DNA of 64,000 nt from Hyphomicrobium sp. 12-62-95 (GCA_002279935.1 NCCZ01000004.1:186001-250000), one strand, 5' to 3'; counted from the first letter of the stretch, positions 40,061-49,481 are shown. Program-made: numbers and translations. The notes: a model not told the origin generated them from the sequence alone.

Positions 40061-41107
40061 TCAAGAGATCAAGCGCGATATGATCTTGGCGGTATAATCG
40101 ACCATGGGAATAATGCGCGCATAATTAAGGCGCGTCGGGCCGATGACGCCCAGCACACCGACGACCTTGCGCGAATGGTTATGAAACGGCGCCACGATCA
40201 GCGACGATCCCGACATCGAGAACAGCTTGTTCTCCGACCCGATGAAGATCCGCACGCCCTCGCCGCCTTCGGCCAGCCAAAGGATCTGCGATAACTCCGT
40301 TTTGGATTCCAGATCGTCGAACAACTGCCGGATACGCTCCAGGTCCTCGATCGCCGTCAAATCTTTGAGCAGGTTCGATTGGCCGCGCACGATGAGGCTC
40401 TGCCGGTCATCCAGCGCGCCCGACCATTCCGCCAAGCCCGCCGTCACGACCTTCTGCGTCAGCCCGTCCAGTTCCGCCTTGGCATTCGCGAGTTCCGATT
40501 CGATCCGCTGCCGCGCCTCGCTTATGGTGAGGCCGCGAATGTGCGCGTTCAGATAATTCGCCGCCTCGATCAATGCCGACGCCGAAACCCCCGGCGGGAG
40601 ATCGACGATGCGGTTCTCGACGTCGCCGTCCTCGCTGACGAGGATCGCCAGCGCCTTCGTCGGTTCCAGCGGTACGAACTCCACCTGCTTAAGCCGCGCG
40701 ACCTGCTTTTCCGCCAGCACCACCCCGGCGCAATGAGACAGGCCGGAGATCATGTCCCCCGCTTCGCCGAGCACTTTGTCGAGCGAGGTCGACCGGCTCG
40801 CCGCGATCTGCGCCTCGATCTGCTTCCGCTCATCCTCCGTCAGCGCTCCCGTTTCCAGGAGGCCGTCGACGAACATCCTGAGCCCCGTCTGCGTCGGCAA
40901 CCGGCCCGCCGACGTGTGCGGCGCATAGATCAGCCCCAGCTCCTCCAGATCCGCCATCACGTTGCGGATCGAGGCCGGCGACAGGTGGAGTGGCAACACG
41001 CGCGACAGATTGCGCGACCCCACGGGATCGCCCGTGGAAAGATAGCTCTCCACGATCTGACGCAGTATGGCGCGGGAGCGGTCGTTGAGCTTGACGATTT
41101 CGGACAT
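40061..41107 (-). CDS. hrcA: heat-inducible transcription repressor HrcA
   Basis: The 348-residue repressor has an N-terminal winged helix ([26 protein letters not shown] and [16 protein letters not shown], with [18 protein letters not shown]) and the C-terminal GAF-like regulatory domain ending in [20 protein letters not shown]. HrcA binds CIRCE operators of chaperone genes. I do not see a CIRCE inverted repeat (TTAGCACTC/GAGTGCTAA) upstream of hrcA, dnaK or grpE here, so its targets, classically groESL, are probably elsewhere. ATG 41107 gives the normal N-terminus. rph is divergent. Confidence 0.94.
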   Translation of the reverse strand: MSEIVKLNDRSRAILRQIVESYLSTGDPVGSRNLSRVLPLHLSPASIRNVMADLEELGLIYAPHTSAGRLPTQTGLRMFVDGLLETGALTEDERKQIEAQIAASRSTSLDKVLGEAGDMISGLSHCAGVVLAEKQVARLKQVEFVPLEPTKALAILVSEDGDVENRIVDLPPGVSASALIEAANYLNAHIRGLTISEARQRIESELANAKAELDGLTQKVVTAGLAEWSGALDDRQSLIVRGQSNLLKDLTAIEDLERIRQLFDDLESKTELSQILWLAEGGEGVRIFIGSENKLFSMSGSSLIVAPFHNHSRKVVGVLGVIGPTRLNYARIIPMVDYTAKIISRLIS

Positions 41108-41306
41108 CGGCTTCCGGTGCGCGGGGGCTGAGGGCGGCCCCCATCTTATGTCACGAATGTAGGGACGGCGGGGGTGTTCCGTCAAACGCCCCCCCTCCCA
41201 CCGTCCGCGCGGAAAGGGTCTAGCCTTAAGCCTTCCACGGTTGCGCCCGCCATGCCCCCGGACTAGGGTCGCGCCGAAATCCACAAATCAAAGGCAATCC
41301 CCCTTC

Positions 41307-42020
41307 ATGCGCCCCTCCAAACGTCAGCCCGACGAGCTCCGCCGCGTCTCCATCGAACGCGCGGTCTCCATGCACGCGGAGGGCTCCTGCCTCATCAAAT
41401 TCGGCAATACCCACGTCCTGTGTATGGCCAGCCTCGAAGAACGCGTCCCGCCGTGGCTGAAGGGCCAGGGCCGCGGCTGGGTCACGGCGGAATATTCCAT
41501 GCTCCCCCGCGCCACTTCCGAGCGCACCCGCCGCGAAGTCACATCCGGCCACCCCTCCGGCCGCACCCAGGAAATCCAGCGCCTCATCGGCCGCGCACTC
41601 CGGGCCGTCGTCGACCTGCAAAAGCTCGGCGAACGCCAGATCACCGTCGATTGCGACGTCATCCAAGCCGATGGCGGCACCCGCACTGCCGCCATCACCG
41701 GCGCCTGGGTCGCCCTCCACGATTGCATCCAGTGGATGAAGGTCCGCGACATGGTCAAAGATGGCGTGCTGCGCGATCAGGTCGCCGCCGTCTCCTGTGG
41801 CCTCTATCGCGGCGCCCCCGTCCTCGACCTCGACTACGCGGAAGATTCCAACGCCGACGCGGATAGTAACTTCGTCATGACCGGCGCCGGCGGCATCGTC
41901 GAAGTCCAAGGCACCGCCGAGACCACCGCCTTCTCCCAAGAGAGCTTCGACAGCTTGATGGTGCTCGCCCGCAAAGGCATCTCCGAACTCGTCCAGCTCC
42001 AGAAGATTACAGTCGCCTGA
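41307..42020 (+). CDS. rph: ribonuclease PH
   Basis: The 237-residue phosphorolytic exonuclease trims tRNA 3' ends. Typical blocks are [65 protein letters not shown] and [22 protein letters not shown]. The length is normal. A frame from 41241 exists, but ATG 41307 matches the family start. It stands divergent from hrcA and is followed by rdgB. Confidence 0.95.
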   Translation: MRPSKRQPDELRRVSIERAVSMHAEGSCLIKFGNTHVLCMASLEERVPPWLKGQGRGWVTAEYSMLPRATSERTRREVTSGHPSGRTQEIQRLIGRALRAVVDLQKLGERQITVDCDVIQADGGTRTAAITGAWVALHDCIQWMKVRDMVKDGVLRDQVAAVSCGLYRGAPVLDLDYAEDSNADADSNFVMTGAGGIVEVQGTAETTAFSQESFDSLMVLARKGISELVQLQKITVA

Positions 42021-42024
42021 AATC

Positions 42025-42063
42025 CCCTCTCCCCGCGCGCGGGGAGAGGGTCAGGGTGAGGGG
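42025..42063. repeat. palindromic intergenic repeat element
   Basis: CCCTCTCCCC and GGGGAGAGGG form a 10-bp stem around GCGCGC, followed by TCAGGGTGAGGGG. This GGGGAGAGGGTxxGGGTGAGGGG pattern recurs between genes in many proteobacterial genomes. Here it lies just after the rph stop and could also act as a transcript-end hairpin. Confidence 0.6.
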
Positions 42064-42097
42064 CAGCCGCTTGCCCTGCCATCCGCACGGAGTCCCA

Positions 42098-42973
42098 ATG
42101 CGCACCCTCACACGCGGAACCAAGCTCGTCGTCGCCAGCCACAACAAGGGCAAGGTCTGGGAGATCAACCAGCTGATCGCGCCCTATGGCCTCGAAGCCA
42201 TTTCCGCCGGCACGCTGGGCCTCGAAGAACCCGAAGAAACCGAACCCACGTTCGAGGGCAACGCGAAATTAAAAGCGCTGGCCGCCGCCAAAGGCGCTGC
42301 CCTTCCAGCGCTCGCCGATGATAGCGGCCTCGAAGTCGAATGCCTCGGCGGCGCGCCCGGAATTTTTTCCGCGCGCTGGGCCGGCCCGCAAAAAGATTTC
42401 GGCCTCGCCATGGAAAAGGTCGCCAAGGAAATTACCTCGCGCCACGGCTGGGCCGCCCCGGGTCCCCGCGCCAACTTCATTTCCGTCCTCTGCCTCGCCT
42501 GGCCCGATGGCGAAACCGCCACCTTCGAAGGCAAAGTCTTCGGCCGCCTCGTCTGGCCCCCGCGCGGCGGCAACGGCTTTGGCTACGATCCCATGTTCGT
42601 CCCCGACGGCCACGACCTCACGTTCGGCGAAATGGAACCCGCCGGCAAATACGCCATCTCCCACCGAACCCGCGCCTTCGATGCCTTCCGCAAAGCAGCT
42701 TTGGGCGATCTCTCCGCCGAACCGGTCAAACCCAACGCCGAGCGCGACACCGCCGGACTTCACGCCGCCGCCGCGAACATCTCCACCCGCGACGAACTCA
42801 AAACCTTCGTGAAATACTTGAGCGCCGATCTCGAACGCCGCGGTCAGCCGCGCGTCAACCTCGGCACGCTCATGGTCGCCCTCGAAGATTCGGTTGGCGA
42901 AAAATCCGACGAACCGCGCTGGCGCACGCTCGCCAAAGCCCTCCTCGCCGCAACCGAGGCCAAGCAACCGTGA
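42098..42973 (+). CDS. rdgB: XTP/dITP pyrophosphatase (RdgB/HAM1) with a C-terminal extension
   Basis: The enzyme hydrolyses non-canonical purine triphosphates such as ITP and XTP. Its core is clear: [82 protein letters not shown] and [11 protein letters not shown]. The usual length is about 200-215 residues, but this one has 291. The extra part, after residue about 210, begins [21 protein letters not shown] and ends [18 protein letters not shown], a compact helical-looking domain. ATG 42098 fits the family start. The stop overlaps the hemW start by 4 bases. Confidence 0.92.
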   Translation: MRTLTRGTKLVVASHNKGKVWEINQLIAPYGLEAISAGTLGLEEPEETEPTFEGNAKLKALAAAKGAALPALADDSGLEVECLGGAPGIFSARWAGPQKDFGLAMEKVAKEITSRHGWAAPGPRANFISVLCLAWPDGETATFEGKVFGRLVWPPRGGNGFGYDPMFVPDGHDLTFGEMEPAGKYAISHRTRAFDAFRKAALGDLSAEPVKPNAERDTAGLHAAAANISTRDELKTFVKYLSADLERRGQPRVNLGTLMVALEDSVGEKSDEPRWRTLAKALLAATEAKQP

Positions 42974-44280
42974 CCCTGCTCCCAGAGCGGCCCGACGCGG
43001 ACAAACTGTTCGGCGTCTACATCCACTGGCCCTTCTGCGCCCAGAAATGCCCCTACTGCGACTTCAACAGCCACGTCCGTTTCGGCGGTTGGGACGAGCC
43101 GCGTTTCCTAAAAGCCTACCTCCGGGAACTCGACGACGTAAAAGCGCGCGTCGGCCGACGGGAGGTCTATTCGATCTTCTTCGGCGGCGGCACGCCCTCG
43201 CTCATGCAGCCGAAAACCGTCGCCGCCATCCTCGACCACATCGCCAAGCTCTGGCCAATCCAGCCCGGCGCCGAAATCACGCTCGAAGCCAATCCCAACA
43301 GCGTCGAAGCCGAACGCTTCGCCGGCTATCGCGCAGCCGGCGTCAACCGCGTCTCCATCGGCGTGCAGTCGCTGCGCGATGACGAACTCAAACGCCTCGG
43401 CCGCCTGCACTCTGTCGCCGAAGCCCGCACAGCCATCGACATCGCGCGCCGCACCTTCGACCGTTTCACCTTCGACCTGATCTACGCCCGCCCCGGCCAA
43501 ACGCTCGACGCGTGGCGCACCGAACTCACCGAAGCCCTTGCCATGGGCAGCGACCACCTCTCGCTCTACCAGCTCACTATCGAACCCGACACGCCCTTCG
43601 CCGAACTCCACGCGCGTGGCAAACTCATCATCCCGGATGCCGACGCCGCCCTAGACCTCTACGCGCTGACCCAAGACATGACGGCCGCCGCCGGTCTTCC
43701 TGCGTATGAGATCTCCAACCACGCCCGCCCCGGTCAGGAGAGCCGCCACAACCTGCTCTACTGGCGCTACGGCGCTTACGCCGGCATCGGCCCCGGCGCC
43801 CACGGCCGCCTCGTCCTCCCCGATGGCACCCGCATCGCGATGGCCACCGAATGCAATCCCGAGCGCTGGGCCGAACGCGTCCAAACGACGGGCCACGGCT
43901 TCACCGACGAAACACCGCTGACGCGCGAAGAGCAGGCCGACGAAATGTTGCTGATGGGTCTGCGCCTCACCGAAGGCATCGATCTCGATGCCATGGCCCG
44001 CCGCTTTGGCTTTGCTCCCGCCGCTGCCGAGATCGCGAATCTGGAAAAAATGGGCCTCATCGAAATCTTGGCCCACGAGCCGCACGACCCCGACATTATC
44101 CGCGCCTGCGTCGGCCCCGGCATATCCCCCACCGCGATCACGCCCTACGCGCCCCGCCACCCCATCATCCGGGCCGTCGGCCAAGGCCGCTTCGTCCTCA
44201 ATGAACTGGTCCGCCGCCTCTCGCTTAAAACCGAGCCCGTCGCAGCCCCCATAAACACGTCTGCAACACTTCGCACGTAG
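42970..44280 (+). CDS. hemW: radical SAM family heme chaperone HemW
   Basis: The 436-residue protein starts at GTG 42970, overlapping the rdgB stop. The radical SAM cluster motif is CAQKCPYC (Cys23, Cys27, Cys30) in [18 protein letters not shown]. Other blocks are [51 protein letters not shown], the [21 protein letters not shown] segment and a C-terminal winged-helix-like part. HemW was long called oxygen-independent coproporphyrinogen oxidase, but it lacks the extra features of HemN and acts in heme insertion. The 40 or so residues at the very end are an unusual tail. The operon is rph-rdgB-hemW. Confidence 0.9.
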   Translation: MTLLPERPDADKLFGVYIHWPFCAQKCPYCDFNSHVRFGGWDEPRFLKAYLRELDDVKARVGRREVYSIFFGGGTPSLMQPKTVAAILDHIAKLWPIQPGAEITLEANPNSVEAERFAGYRAAGVNRVSIGVQSLRDDELKRLGRLHSVAEARTAIDIARRTFDRFTFDLIYARPGQTLDAWRTELTEALAMGSDHLSLYQLTIEPDTPFAELHARGKLIIPDADAALDLYALTQDMTAAAGLPAYEISNHARPGQESRHNLLYWRYGAYAGIGPGAHGRLVLPDGTRIAMATECNPERWAERVQTTGHGFTDETPLTREEQADEMLLMGLRLTEGIDLDAMARRFGFAPAAAEIANLEKMGLIEILAHEPHDPDIIRACVGPGISPTAITPYAPRHPIIRAVGQGRFVLNELVRRLSLKTEPVAAPINTSATLRT

Positions 44281-44314
44281 ACACGGGCTCCAACCCCCGA
44301 TATTCAGCGGCCCG

Positions 44315-44896
44315 ATGATGAGATCTCTGTACGATTGGATGATGCGCCAGGCCGCCAGCGACCGGGCGCCCACGGCGTTGTTCTGGGTCTCGTTCATCGA
44401 AAGCTCGGTCTTCCCCATTCCGCCCGACATCATGTTGATCCCGATGGCCATCGCCAATCGGTTAAAGGCGTGGTGGTACGCGACCGTCGCCACCGTCGGC
44501 TCCGTGCTCGGCGGCCTGCTCGGCTACGCGATCGGCTATTTCCTCTTCGATCTCGTCGGCCAGCCGATCCTGGGCTTCTACGGCTACGGCGACAAATTCC
44601 AGGAATTCGCTGGCCAGTATAACGAGTATGGCGCCTGGATCGTCTTCATGGCCGGCCTCACGCCGTTCCCGTTCAAGGTCATAACCATCGCCAGCGGCAC
44701 CACATCGATGAACATCTTCGTGTTCATCCTGGCCAGCATCGTCGGCCGCGCCTCGCGCTTCTTCGCCGTCGCGGCCCTGCTTTACTTCTTCGGTCAGCCG
44801 ATCCGCGAATTCATCGAGCGCTACTTCGGCATCCTCACGGTGCTCTTCTTCATATTGCTCGTCGGTGGATTCGCCGCCGTGAAGTTCCTATTCTAG
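44315..44896 (+). CDS. YqaA/DedA-like membrane protein
   Basis: The 193-residue membrane protein has SFIESSVFPIPPDIMLIPMAI near the N-terminus and ATVGSVLGGLLGYAIGYFL, then GLTPFPFKVITIASG, the pattern of the SNARE-associated/DedA superfamily in its short YqaA form. It ends in a hydrophobic segment (LTVLFFILLVGGFAAV). DedA-type proteins are linked to membrane-lipid transport and envelope homeostasis; the specific substrate here is unknown. dsbB follows 29 bases later, so they are probably one transcript. Confidence 0.85.
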   Translation: MMRSLYDWMMRQAASDRAPTALFWVSFIESSVFPIPPDIMLIPMAIANRLKAWWYATVATVGSVLGGLLGYAIGYFLFDLVGQPILGFYGYGDKFQEFAGQYNEYGAWIVFMAGLTPFPFKVITIASGTTSMNIFVFILASIVGRASRFFAVAALLYFFGQPIREFIERYFGILTVLFFILLVGGFAAVKFLF

Positions 44897-44925
44897 CGGG
44901 CCGCCGCCCGCGCGAGGACATTCCG

Positions 44926-45453
44926 ATGCTGGACACCAAGATCCGCCCCGACAATGCCGACGCCTACCGCCTCGGCGGTCTGGCGCTCCTCATCTCCACC
45001 GGGATCATCCTGACGGCCCTCGGTTTCGAATACCTCGGCGGCTATGCCCCTTGCCCGCTCTGCCTCATGCAGCGCTACGCCTTCTACGCCGGCATTCCGC
45101 TCACATTCGCCGCCATGGCGCTCGTCGCCGAACGCCCGCGCTGGGCCGCCCTCCTTTTCTTCGCCGTCGCCCTCGCCTACCTCGCCAACGCCGGCCTCGC
45201 CACCTACCACGCTGGTGTCGAATGGCACTTCTGGCCCGGCCCCGACACCTGCGCGACGGCCCAAGCCCTGCCCACGACTCCCGCCGATCTCCTCAAAGGC
45301 CTGGAAAGTGCCCGCGTCGTCCGCTGCGATGAGGCCACCTGGCGCCTCTTCGGCCTTTCGTTTGCCGGCTGGAATGTCCTCATCTGTCTGGCGCTGTTCG
45401 CAATTTGCCTGCAGGCCGCCTTCGCAGCTTCGGCTCGCGACCAAAAAACGTAA
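44926..45453 (+). CDS. dsbB: disulfide bond formation protein DsbB family
   Basis: The 175-residue inner-membrane protein has four hydrophobic helices. The first redox pair is Cys43-Pro-Leu-Cys46 in APCPLCLMQR, and the second periplasmic loop has Cys109 (GPDTCATAQAL) and Cys134 (VVRCDEAT), as in DsbB proteins that reoxidise DsbA and pass electrons to quinone. The arginine after the first pair (MQRYAF) is also conserved. GCGAGGAC precedes the start. It lies next to the islet of small ORFs. Confidence 0.88.
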   Translation: MLDTKIRPDNADAYRLGGLALLISTGIILTALGFEYLGGYAPCPLCLMQRYAFYAGIPLTFAAMALVAERPRWAALLFFAVALAYLANAGLATYHAGVEWHFWPGPDTCATAQALPTTPADLLKGLESARVVRCDEATWRLFGLSFAGWNVLICLALFAICLQAAFAASARDQKT

Positions 45454-45693
45454 TCCAAACAACACATTATAAAATGCTCGCAACGATTTAAGCGAGCCCA
45501 CCCCACCTATGCGGCGGGGAGAACTCTCCATGAACAGAATGCAAGCGAATTTCCTTGGATAGGACCCTTCTCCGCCATTTTTGCGCCCGAGTGTGGCAGT
45601 TAATTCACACCAAGCGCGGAACACAAACGGAACGCAGCGTCTTCGGACAAAGCCTCCAAACAGTTCCAAAGCGGTGTGAAGGAGTGGTCGCGC
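45454..45693. other. non-coding start of an accessory islet
   Basis: Downstream of dsbB a small hairpin (GCTCGC/GCGAGC, 45476-45497) is followed by a 10-codon ORF, 45530-45562 (MNRMQANFLG), preceded by GGGGAGAACTCTCC. It could be a leader peptide. No larger gene is supported here. Confidence 0.35.
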
Positions 45694-46065
45694 ATGGGGA
45701 AGTTTGTTGCGTCCTCCCCCTCGTCTGCCAGGCAGGTCTTGTCGCGTTGTTTGCGTCCTGCCGGCGTCATGGAGAAGAGCCTGACCAAGAGTGCCGCGGA
45801 TGTGTCTCCGCCTCTTAGTCTCAGTAAGCGTTGCGTCCCCGTTGCGTTTGTTGCGTCCCCTGTTGCGTCTGCGTTGCACACCCCAAAGAGCACGCTGAAA
45901 GGCGTGTTCCAATCTCTGAAGCGAGCGGTCTGGCGTGAAAAGTTCACGCGTCTGGCCAGACTGCTCCCCAGAACGGCAAGCCCGGTCATCCACAGTTGCG
46001 TCGCCGGCCGCCGGAACTTGAACCACCCTGTCGTGCGTTTGTCAGTCAGCCGCCGCGTTCAGTAA
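45694..46065 (+). CDS. doubtful hypothetical ORF, 123 residues
   Basis: ATG 45694 has AAGGAG nine bases upstream. The product is very basic and of low complexity; the GTTGCGTCC repeat in this frame gives Val-Ala-Ser (KFVASSP, AFVASPVASALHTP). A more protein-like part is LKGVFQSLKRAVWREKFTRL. The opposite strand is also open and reads Asp-Ala-Thr runs. I know no family for it, and it may be a decayed gene or repeat DNA that happens to be open. Confidence 0.25.
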   Translation: MGKFVASSPSSARQVLSRCLRPAGVMEKSLTKSAADVSPPLSLSKRCVPVAFVASPVASALHTPKSTLKGVFQSLKRAVWREKFTRLARLLPRTASPVIHSCVAGRRNLNHPVVRLSVSRRVQ

Positions 46066-46137
46066 GCGTTTGTTGCGTCCAGTTGCGTTGCGTCATCCAT
46101 CTGCGTGTGTCGCGTCAGTTGCGTCCAAAGTTGCGTG
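45706..46137. repeat. dispersed GTTGCGTC octamer cluster
   Basis: About twelve copies of GTTGCGTC or a near variant occur on the + strand in 430 bases, at 45706, 45750, 45830, 45841, 45850, 45862, 45995, 46072, 46082, 46087, 46118 and 46130. Spacing is irregular, from partial overlap to more than 100 bases. Two longer units share AGTAAGCG before the octamer. The cluster is absent from the surrounding core genes as far as I can see. Confidence 0.6.
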
Positions 46138-46146
46138 AGGAGTGCA

Positions 46147-46332
46147 ATGCTCAATTCCCCCGGTTCGCGTACCGAGTTCGCGTCTCCTAAGTTGAGTTTG
46201 GTAGAGAGTGCATCTGCGTCTCCGCCAAGTACATGGCGGCCCCTGTCGGACATCGTCTCCGGCATCGTGCGTGATGTTGAGTTGAAGTCGGCAGCCGAAG
46301 CCCGCGCAAGCGATCTGCCGAAAGCTGCCTAA
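46147..46332 (+). CDS. small hypothetical protein, 61 residues
   Basis: ATG 46147 is preceded by GAGGAG with ideal spacing, right after the last octamer copy. The product starts MLNSPGSRTEFASPKL, is rich in Ser, Ala and Glu, and ends in the helical DIVSGIVRDVELKSAAEARA. It has no transmembrane segment or cysteine. I do not recognise it. The ribosome-binding site is the main evidence that it is translated. Confidence 0.45.
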   Translation: MLNSPGSRTEFASPKLSLVESASASPPSTWRPLSDIVSGIVRDVELKSAAEARASDLPKAA

Positions 46333-46349
46333 CGACCCCTCTGTGAAAT

Positions 46350-46506
46350 TGCGCATCCGAACAATTCGGATTCGCCAAGAAACGGCAGGTGTATCGAGTG
46401 CAGGACCCGCAGTCCCCAACGGCACTGCATCACACAGTTCAGCGTAGTGGTGCCCACGGTACTCTTTACACCTGCCACCCCTAATAGCCGCGCCTTTAAG
46501 GCGTGC
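46350..46506 (+). ncRNA. possible structured RNA with nested hairpins
   Basis: Three structures follow each other in 160 non-coding bases. ATCCGAA/TTCGGAT (46355-46371) is a 7-bp stem with a 3-base loop. GGCAGGTGTA (46384-46393) pairs with TACACCTGCC (46467-46476), extended inward by an imperfect GAGT pairing, and encloses a second stem GGCAC/GTGCC. CGCC/GGCG (46491-46503) is the third. It lies just before the 75-residue ORF and could be its leader or an independent small RNA. No known RNA family was recognised. Confidence 0.3.
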
Positions 46507-46552
46507 AAGTTCAGCGTCGCTGTAACCCAGTATCCCGATGGAGCGCCCCCCA

Positions 46553-46780
46553 ATGGCTCATGTTTCGACCCCCGATCACGTCAATCCCGTCCAGTGGCAG
46601 CACGCCCAGGGCATCGCCCGGCAGACCTGCGCCCGCTTCTTCCGTGATGGCGGCACCCCGGCCGATGCATTGAATGCGTTCGGACTGTCCGCCGGCGAAA
46701 TCTCTGATCTCGATTGGAGCCGCGCTGTTGATTCGATTGCGCAAGATCTCTGCTCGGCCCCTCAACGCCGCGCGGCTTAA
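46553..46780 (+). CDS. small hypothetical protein, 75 residues
   Basis: From ATG 46553 the protein reads MAHVSTPDHVNPVQWQHA and continues with CARFFRDGGTPADALNAFGL, ending in APQRRAA. It looks like a compact helical protein with good codon use for this genome. An ATG at 46538 is also in frame. A rho-independent terminator lies 66 bases after the stop, which supports an expressed gene. The family is not recognised. Confidence 0.55.
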   Translation: MAHVSTPDHVNPVQWQHAQGIARQTCARFFRDGGTPADALNAFGLSAGEISDLDWSRAVDSIAQDLCSAPQRRAA

Positions 46781-46845
46781 GCCGCCGGCCAGCCGATCGG
46801 CTGCCGACACGACACTTTGACTTTGACTTCGTCCAATCGACTCAC

Positions 46846-46880
46846 AGCCCCGCTGCGCAAGCACGGGGCTTCCTTTTTAA
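46846..46880 (+). terminator. rho-independent terminator
   Basis: AGCCCCG and CGGGGCT form a 7-bp stem around a GC-rich loop, followed by TCCTTTTTAA. It ends the transcript of the small-ORF islet before the convergent HxlR gene. Confidence 0.75.
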
Positions 46881-46903
46881 GCCGAGGCCAGACGCCTCCG
46901 CAC

Positions 46904-47218
46904 TCACGCGTGCTTGCGCCCCCAATCGCGCATGGCCCGGATCACCGGTCCAAGCTCGCGGCCCTTGTCCGTCAAAACATATTCGGCCCGCGGCGGATGC
47001 GCCTGATAGAGCCGCCGCTCAACGATGCCGTTCTCCTCCAGCATTTGAAGGCGCGCGGAGAGCGTGTTGGGGGGGATGCCCGCCAACGAGGTCTGCAAAT
47101 CCTGATAACGCCGCGACGGATTGAGCAGCAGATCGCGCATGATGAGCGCCGTCCAACGGTTGCCCACGATCTTTGCCGCCCTCTCAACGGGGCACAGGAT
47201 TTTCGAAGCCTTGCTCAT
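46904..47218 (-). CDS. HxlR-family transcriptional regulator
   Basis: The 104-residue winged-helix protein carries the HxlR pattern: CPVERAAKIVGNRWTALIMRDLL, RRYQDLQTSLAGIPPNTLSARLQMLEENGIV and PRAEYVLTDKGRELGPVIRAM. Cys9 is in the position often used for redox or electrophile sensing in this family. The divergent neighbour is a MAPEG protein 115 bases away, which is the likely target. A TTG one codon upstream is less likely as start. Confidence 0.9.
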   Translation of the reverse strand: MSKASKILCPVERAAKIVGNRWTALIMRDLLLNPSRRYQDLQTSLAGIPPNTLSARLQMLEENGIVERRLYQAHPPRAEYVLTDKGRELGPVIRAMRDWGRKHA

Positions 47219-47333
47219 CAATCAATTTAGACGCGCAGACGATCCGCGCAACAACAGCATATTTACAAGTAACTACAAAAAATGTAGCAATTGACGACGG
47301 CAAACGCGAGCCTTGCGCAATCTGGAGCAGCCG

Positions 47334-47723
47334 ATGACGATCACGCCAATCTACGCCGCGATCCTCGCCCTGATGTTCGTGGCATTGAGCGTGCGGGTCA
47401 TCGGCGCCCGCAGAAGCGCTTTGGTCGCGCTCGGCGACGGCGGCAATCGCCTCCTGCTCCGCCGCTTACGCGTTCACGCCAACTTTGCCGAATACGTGCC
47501 GTTCGCTTTGATCCTCATGATGCTCGCTGAACAGCAATCCATGCCGCCGGCCATCATTCACGCTCTCGGCGCACTGCTCCTTGCTGGCCGTGTGATCCAT
47601 GCCGTCGGAGTCAGTCGCGAACCCGAACAGCTCTGGCAGCGCATAACCGGCATGTCGCTCACCTTCACGGCCCTCGTGGGTGGAGCCCTCATCAATCTCG
47701 TCGCCGCATCGGGCTTAATTTAG
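47334..47723 (+). CDS. MAPEG family membrane protein
   Basis: The 129-residue protein has four transmembrane helices and the MAPEG pattern: YAAILALMFVALSVRVIGAR, then RRLRVHANFAEYVPFALILMMLAE, ALGALLLAGRVIHAVGV and a final hydrophobic segment. The RxxxNxxEYxP block holds residues that bind glutathione in eukaryotic relatives. Bacterial members may detoxify electrophiles with thiols. Its start has CTGGAG upstream. The divergent HxlR-type regulator suggests inducible control. Confidence 0.87.
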   Translation: MTITPIYAAILALMFVALSVRVIGARRSALVALGDGGNRLLLRRLRVHANFAEYVPFALILMMLAEQQSMPPAIIHALGALLLAGRVIHAVGVSREPEQLWQRITGMSLTFTALVGGALINLVAASGLI

Positions 47724-47825
47724 CCCGCGCCGTCCGATCCGCCAAAGGTCGGGCGCCCACCCCATTGGTTCACGCCCGCGCACACGTTACTGTGCCTTGC
47801 GAAATACCAACGGGGGCAACAGGCC

Positions 47826-49169
47826 GTGAGCAGCACCAGCGACAAGGCAGCCGGCACCAAACCGGTCCTCCCCGCCCCACCGGGACTGACTCCGCACGAA
47901 TTCCGCTCCCTTGTCCTGGGCGAATTGCACGCGCGTCCGTTTCTGCCGATCAATCTGCCGCTCCGCATCTACCACTTCGCCTTCATCACGACAGACGAAG
48001 AGGCCCGCGCCGATCGCGACGGCATCGCCGAAATGGCCATCGCGCATGGTTTCCCGCCACCGGCCCCGGACGCCAAGTACCACCGCTTCGACTTCGGCAT
48101 CTGGGAACTCCGCTGGGAACAGCACACCGAGTTTACCACCTACACCTGGCTGACCGGCCGGGACGCCGCCACACCCTTCGCCCATCCCGCCCCGATCGGC
48201 ACCGGCGAAATCGCCTTCAAACCGCACGGCAAGCTGATCGCCTCCGTCCACATGAGTGTCATCGCCCCGGGCAAACTCGTCGCCCACGCGGCCGAGGGCT
48301 TCAATCCCCTCGCCCTCTGCGTGATCAAAGCCTCCGACGGCGCCGCGCGCGTCACGACCGACTTCCAAGTCGACAAGATCGGCTACACGCGCTTTCTCAT
48401 CGAATCGAAAGACCTCACACCCACGCGCGCCGCCCGCCTTGTGCAGCGCATGCTGGAATTGGAAACCTATCGCACGTTGGCGCTCCTCGGCCTGCCCGAG
48501 GCCCGCAGCGCCGGACCCGAATTGCAGCGCATGGAAAGGGAACTCGGCGAAATCACCCAAGCCATCGCCACCGCGCCCGACACCGCCGTCCAGCAGGATC
48601 TTCTCACCCGCATCAGCAAACTCGCCGCCGCCATTGAGGCGCAGACCGCGCGCACCGCCTTCCGCTTCAGCGCCAGCCGCGCCTACTACGCCCAGGTGAA
48701 AAGCCGCCTCGAACTCATCCAAGAGCAACCGGAGGGCGATTTCGTCACCATCACCGCCTTCTTCCGCCGCCGCTTAGAACCCGCCATCGACACCTGCACC
48801 GCCGTGGAAGACCGCCAGCGCCGCCTCTCCGCCCAGCTAGCCCGTGCAGCCGATATGCTGCGCACCGGCATCCAATTCGAAGTGCAGCATCAAAACCGCG
48901 ACCTGCTGCAATCCATGAACGAGCGCGCGAGCATGCAGCTGCGCCTCCAGCAGACCGTCGAAGGCCTCTCCGTCGCCGCCATCAGCTACTACGTGATCGG
49001 CCTCATCACCTATCTCGCGAAAGGCCTGAAAGATGCGAGCCTACTGCCTAAACCCCTCACCCCCGAAATGGTCACCGCCATTTCCGTACCCATCGTCATC
49101 GCCGTCATCTACCTCGCCATGCGCCGCGTCCACCACAAGCTGAGCAGCAAAGACGATGGCAAAACGTGA
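47826..49169 (+). CDS. DUF3422 family membrane-anchored protein
   Basis: The 447-residue protein starts at GTG 47826. It has a globular N-terminal part (LGELHARPFLPINLPLRIYH, FDFGIWELRWEQHTEFTTYTW), a central helical part with many Leu, Glu and Arg, and two C-terminal transmembrane helices (ISYYVIGLITYLAKGL and ISVPIVIAVIYLAM). That order is characteristic of DUF3422, which is widespread in alpha- and betaproteobacteria; its function is not established. It stands alone, 102 bases after the MAPEG gene. Confidence 0.87.
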   Translation: MSSTSDKAAGTKPVLPAPPGLTPHEFRSLVLGELHARPFLPINLPLRIYHFAFITTDEEARADRDGIAEMAIAHGFPPPAPDAKYHRFDFGIWELRWEQHTEFTTYTWLTGRDAATPFAHPAPIGTGEIAFKPHGKLIASVHMSVIAPGKLVAHAAEGFNPLALCVIKASDGAARVTTDFQVDKIGYTRFLIESKDLTPTRAARLVQRMLELETYRTLALLGLPEARSAGPELQRMERELGEITQAIATAPDTAVQQDLLTRISKLAAAIEAQTARTAFRFSASRAYYAQVKSRLELIQEQPEGDFVTITAFFRRRLEPAIDTCTAVEDRQRRLSAQLARAADMLRTGIQFEVQHQNRDLLQSMNERASMQLRLQQTVEGLSVAAISYYVIGLITYLAKGLKDASLLPKPLTPEMVTAISVPIVIAVIYLAMRRVHHKLSSKDDGKT

Positions 49170-49481
49170 TCAATGTTAAGAGTCGGCTATGATGGGCCAT
49201 GAGCGGACAAAGAGCGTGTTAAGGTTGATACTCTTAGTGGTCAGTGCCCCTCAGCCCGACCTGTCGTAGCCCAATCTGACCAGCAAACAAATTTGAAATT
49301 GTAAGTGTAAGGCCAATCACTAGACGTCATAAAACAGCGGGCGCTCCACATTCCAATCCAGGGAGCGGATCCGCCTTCGCTGATCCGTTGCTCTCAAGCA
49401 ACTCCCACAACAATGTCCCGAAATTCTGACCTAAATCACGTCAGACTAGTCAATTTTCGCCGTTTCTCGAGCGCTCCTAGT
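49170..49481. other. intergenic region without genes
   Basis: Some 310 bases of lower GC content follow the DUF3422 stop. I see no coding frame with a ribosome-binding site and no strong hairpin. It marks the beginning of the lower-GC accessory segment. Confidence 0.5.

Noticed and set aside
41108..41306. CIRCE operator in front of hrcA
   Set aside because: No TTAGCACTC-N9-GAGTGCTAA or near variant is present between hrcA and rph.
45600..45989. Minus-strand ORF with Asp-Ala-Thr runs in the octamer region
   Set aside because: The runs come from the repeat itself, there is no ribosome-binding site, and the + strand has better start signals.
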